The notes below the pieces were generated by a model. The model was not told the DNA's origin. It saw only the letters and a program-made list of their open reading frames with translations, and searched no databases. A stretch of DNA of 64,000 bases from Caballeronia turbans (GTDB lineage Bacteria > Pseudomonadota > Gammaproteobacteria > Burkholderiales > Burkholderiaceae), in NCBI GenBank assembly GCA_001544655.2, contig FCOD02000012.1, positions 124,001 to 188,000 on the forward strand. The letters run 5' to 3'. Shown one piece after another: positions 63,873 through 64,000 of this stretch. The stretch's first letter is position 1. Every line of letters starts with the position of its first letter. Both the position numbers and the translations under genes were made by a program.

Positions 63873-64000
63873 TCAGGTTGAGATCGAACGGATAAAGCGT
63901 TGATCGGCGCGATTCAGGACCTCCGATACCTCCCCTGTCAATCCGGCGACTTGATTGGTCGAGTCAAGCACGCACTGGATGCCTTGGCGCTGAACGCGCA
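63873..64000 (-). CDS. Partial gene, C-terminus only, unidentified
   Basis: The last 42 codons of a minus-strand gene that runs off the right edge: RVQRQGIQCVLDSTNQVAGL, TGEVSEVLNRADQRFIRSIS and a stop. The composition is that of a real soluble protein. It converges on the amidase gene with only six bases between the stops. Family not recognised from this fragment. Confidence 0.5.
   Translation of the reverse strand, partial: RVQRQGIQCVLDSTNQVAGLTGEVSEVLNRADQRFIRSIST

Overview
The window is GC-rich bacterial DNA that reads as a member of the Burkholderiaceae, probably Paraburkholderia, Caballeronia or Burkholderia. The evidence is the family mix: a chrA/superoxide dismutase pair, MHS-type major facilitator transporters beside aromatic-acid genes, a GlpSTPQV-like transporter, CaiB/BaiF transferases and IS21/IS3 relics. 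The gene content is accessory and catabolic. No rRNA, ribosomal protein, replication or tRNA gene was seen, which would fit a secondary replicon (inference).

Layout. 0-2.9 kb: chromate transporter, exported superoxide dismutase, a deleted beta-propeller relic and a small secreted protein. 3-6.5 kb: an oxidoreductase pair and a small monooxygenase among relics of BON, UvrA, MarC and hydrolase genes. 7-11.4 kb: old yellow enzyme, a host-attachment-like protein and an hdeD-PRC-hsp20 stress operon. 11.4-19.6 kb: IS21 relic, tandem DUF2934 protein, a 1A-like penicillin-binding protein, a Tat-lipoprotein beta-helix and a truncated dehydrogenase. 19.9-26 kb: a six-gene glycerol-type ABC operon ending in a clear terminator. 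26.5-31.5 kb: a DUF1326/DUF2182 pair, several relics, an alpha/beta hydrolase, and an IS3 relic abutting a broken TMEM175 gene.

31.5-41.6 kb is a catabolic island: aldo/keto reductase, IclR regulator, TIM-barrel protein, intradiol dioxygenase, maleylacetate reductase and a SnoaL-like protein on the minus strand; SDR and MHS transporter divergently; then MerR and two alpha/beta hydrolases, one resembling fluoroacetate dehalogenase. 41.8-44.6 kb holds a dead integrase, a DMT transporter, a roughly 180-bp inverted-repeat element and a broken lactonase. 44.8-55.6 kb is a second catabolic island. It carries a tightly coupled operon (ketopantoate-reductase-like, VOC, MaoC, CaiB/BaiF, shikimate dehydrogenase, enoyl-CoA hydratase, MHS transporter, dehydroquinase), then a run of genes each broken by an internal deletion, truncation or frameshift, then another MHS transporter with a divergent LysR gene.

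The most unusual locus is 57.4-63.9 kb. A single open frame joins a complete AraC-type regulator to a complete acetamidase/formamidase. It is divergent from a polar-amino-acid-type ABC transporter whose permease and ATPase are also fused, followed by a second, paralogous acetamidase/formamidase. Together they look like a compact uptake, hydrolysis and sensing module for a small amide-like compound.
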